Positions 63,622 to 64,000 of a DNA stretch of 64,000 nucleotides are shown in pieces. The first letter of the stretch is position 1. Each line of letters begins with the position of its first letter. Source of the DNA: Candida dubliniensis CD36 (lineage: Eukaryota; Ascomycota; Pichiomycetes; Serinales; Debaryomycetaceae); the NCBI RefSeq assembly GCF_000026945.1, contig NC_012866.1:930001-994000 (forward strand), read 5' to 3'. Below the pieces are notes generated by a model. The model had not been told where the DNA came from. It was given only the letters and a program-made list of their open reading frames with translations, and searched no databases. The position numbers and the translations under genes were made by a program.

Positions 63622-63697
63622 CACTATAAATGCCACAGCTGTCGCCATAATTTAAAATTTGGCTATGAATTCTTCTGTCTGTTTTTTTCTTCAAGCA

Positions 63698-64000
63698 ATG
63701 TCTACCAAAGCCCCATCTATATCTAGCGAGGAACAATCAGTAGCTGTGAAACCGTACGAAGGGATTTCCGGTGAACAGTTCATCCAAGACACTAGTGAAA
63801 ATGAAATTTTACAAATTGAATCTAATGTCGAAGCATCAAGAGCATTGTCGAGAATAATATCAGATAGTGACGCTGTTTTAGAACGTTCGCTATCTTCAAA
63901 CGAGCCACTTCCTCCGATGGGTGGTGGTAGAACTTATCCCCCATTATTAGGATCCCGTGACCCATATGTCGTTACATTCGATGGTCCCGATGATCCTGGG
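63698..64000 (+). CDS. 5' end of a DHA1-family MFS transporter (TPO2/TPO3-like)
   Basis: The frame is open to the window edge (101 residues seen). The protein starts MSTKAPSISSEEQ, has a polar Ser/Glu-rich cytosolic N-terminal region, and reaches RDPYVVTFDGPDDPG at residues 87-101. The PYxVTFDGPDDP motif comes just before the first membrane segment in polyamine and drug:H+ antiporters of the DHA1 family such as Tpo2/Tpo3 and Flu1. The membrane part lies outside the window. An in-frame ATG at 63665 would add 11 residues (MNSSVCFFLQA); I prefer 63698 because its start is polar as in the family, but cannot exclude the longer form. Gene order next to NRG1 suggests a TPO2-type gene. Confidence 0.8.
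   Translation, partial: MSTKAPSISSEEQSVAVKPYEGISGEQFIQDTSENEILQIESNVEASRALSRIISDSDAVLERSLSSNEPLPPMGGGRTYPPLLGSRDPYVVTFDGPDDPG

Larger units (their letters stand above)
62496..63664. other. 1.2-kb promoter region of the MFS transporter
   Basis: No gene is seen. The first half is AT-rich with a T tract near 62658-62669. The last 400 bases become unusually GC-rich and hold several CGG/CCG dyads, a palindrome GCCGCGCGGC at 63536-63545, a run of 12 C (63506-63517) and a TATA box CTATAAATG at 63624-63632. This is a likely control region with zinc-cluster factor sites. Confidence 0.55.

Noticed and set aside
1..64000. tRNA or rRNA genes
   Set aside because: I scanned by eye for box B (GGTTCRAAYCC-like) and a paired box A on both strands in intergenic regions. 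Candidates such as 46026-46036 lack the matching stem and box A.

Overview
The window is nuclear DNA of an ascomycete yeast of the CTG clade (Candida/Lodderomyces group), most probably Candida albicans or its close relative C. dubliniensis. The DNA is AT-rich, almost all genes lack introns, promoters are full of A/T homopolymer tracts, and single-copy orthologues of budding-yeast genes follow one another. The clearest marker is NRG1 (49837-50796), the repressor of hyphal growth. The order MCY1 - NRG1 - TPO-like transporter fits what I recall of C. albicans chromosome 7, but I could not check this. CTG codons should probably be read as serine, so a Leu encoded by CTG in a standard translation is likely Ser.

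Left part (1-38.4 kb) is a dense housekeeping region: the 3' end of an unidentified gene, a mitochondrial Hsp70 (SSQ1-like), proteasome alpha-6 (PRE5), karyopherin KAP120, nicotinate phosphoribosyltransferase (NPT1), an ER-tethered J-protein (HLJ1), a possible meiotic axis protein (RED1/SYCP2-like), two tandem secreted repeat proteins, an alpha/beta hydrolase of the ICT1/CLD1 family, a MED9-like Mediator subunit, kinase ENV7, an SRA1-domain protein, eIF2-beta (SUI3), YAR1, RTP1, a SOA1-like permease, tubulin cofactor C (CIN2, with a hidden first exon and intron), a FAA2-type acyl-CoA synthetase, UTP18, exportin-t LOS1 and a mitochondrial cysteine-synthase-like enzyme (MCY1). Three of these act in nuclear transport (KAP120, RTP1, LOS1) and three in ribosome or translation biology (SUI3, YAR1, UTP18). 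Several promoters carry sites that fit the gene: PAC/RRPE before UTP18, a PACE-like site before PRE5, a Cbf1-type TCACGTGA before MCY1, and CCGAGG before FAA2.

Right part (38.4-64 kb) is nearly empty. NRG1 sits alone between an 11.4-kb and a 6.4-kb stretch without convincing genes. The 11.4-kb stretch holds a possible heavily decayed coding relic around 42.9-44.2 kb. Beyond lie an F-box protein, another 3.2-kb gap, a small secreted precursor with two homologous 29-residue modules bounded by Lys-Arg sites (a likely Kex2-processed peptide precursor), and the 5' end of a DHA1-family MFS transporter cut by the window edge.

The most notable items are the Kex2-type peptide precursor at 62181-62495, the paired PCDTP-repeat secreted proteins at 12.2-14.8 kb, the very long flanks of NRG1, and the spliced CIN2 model.
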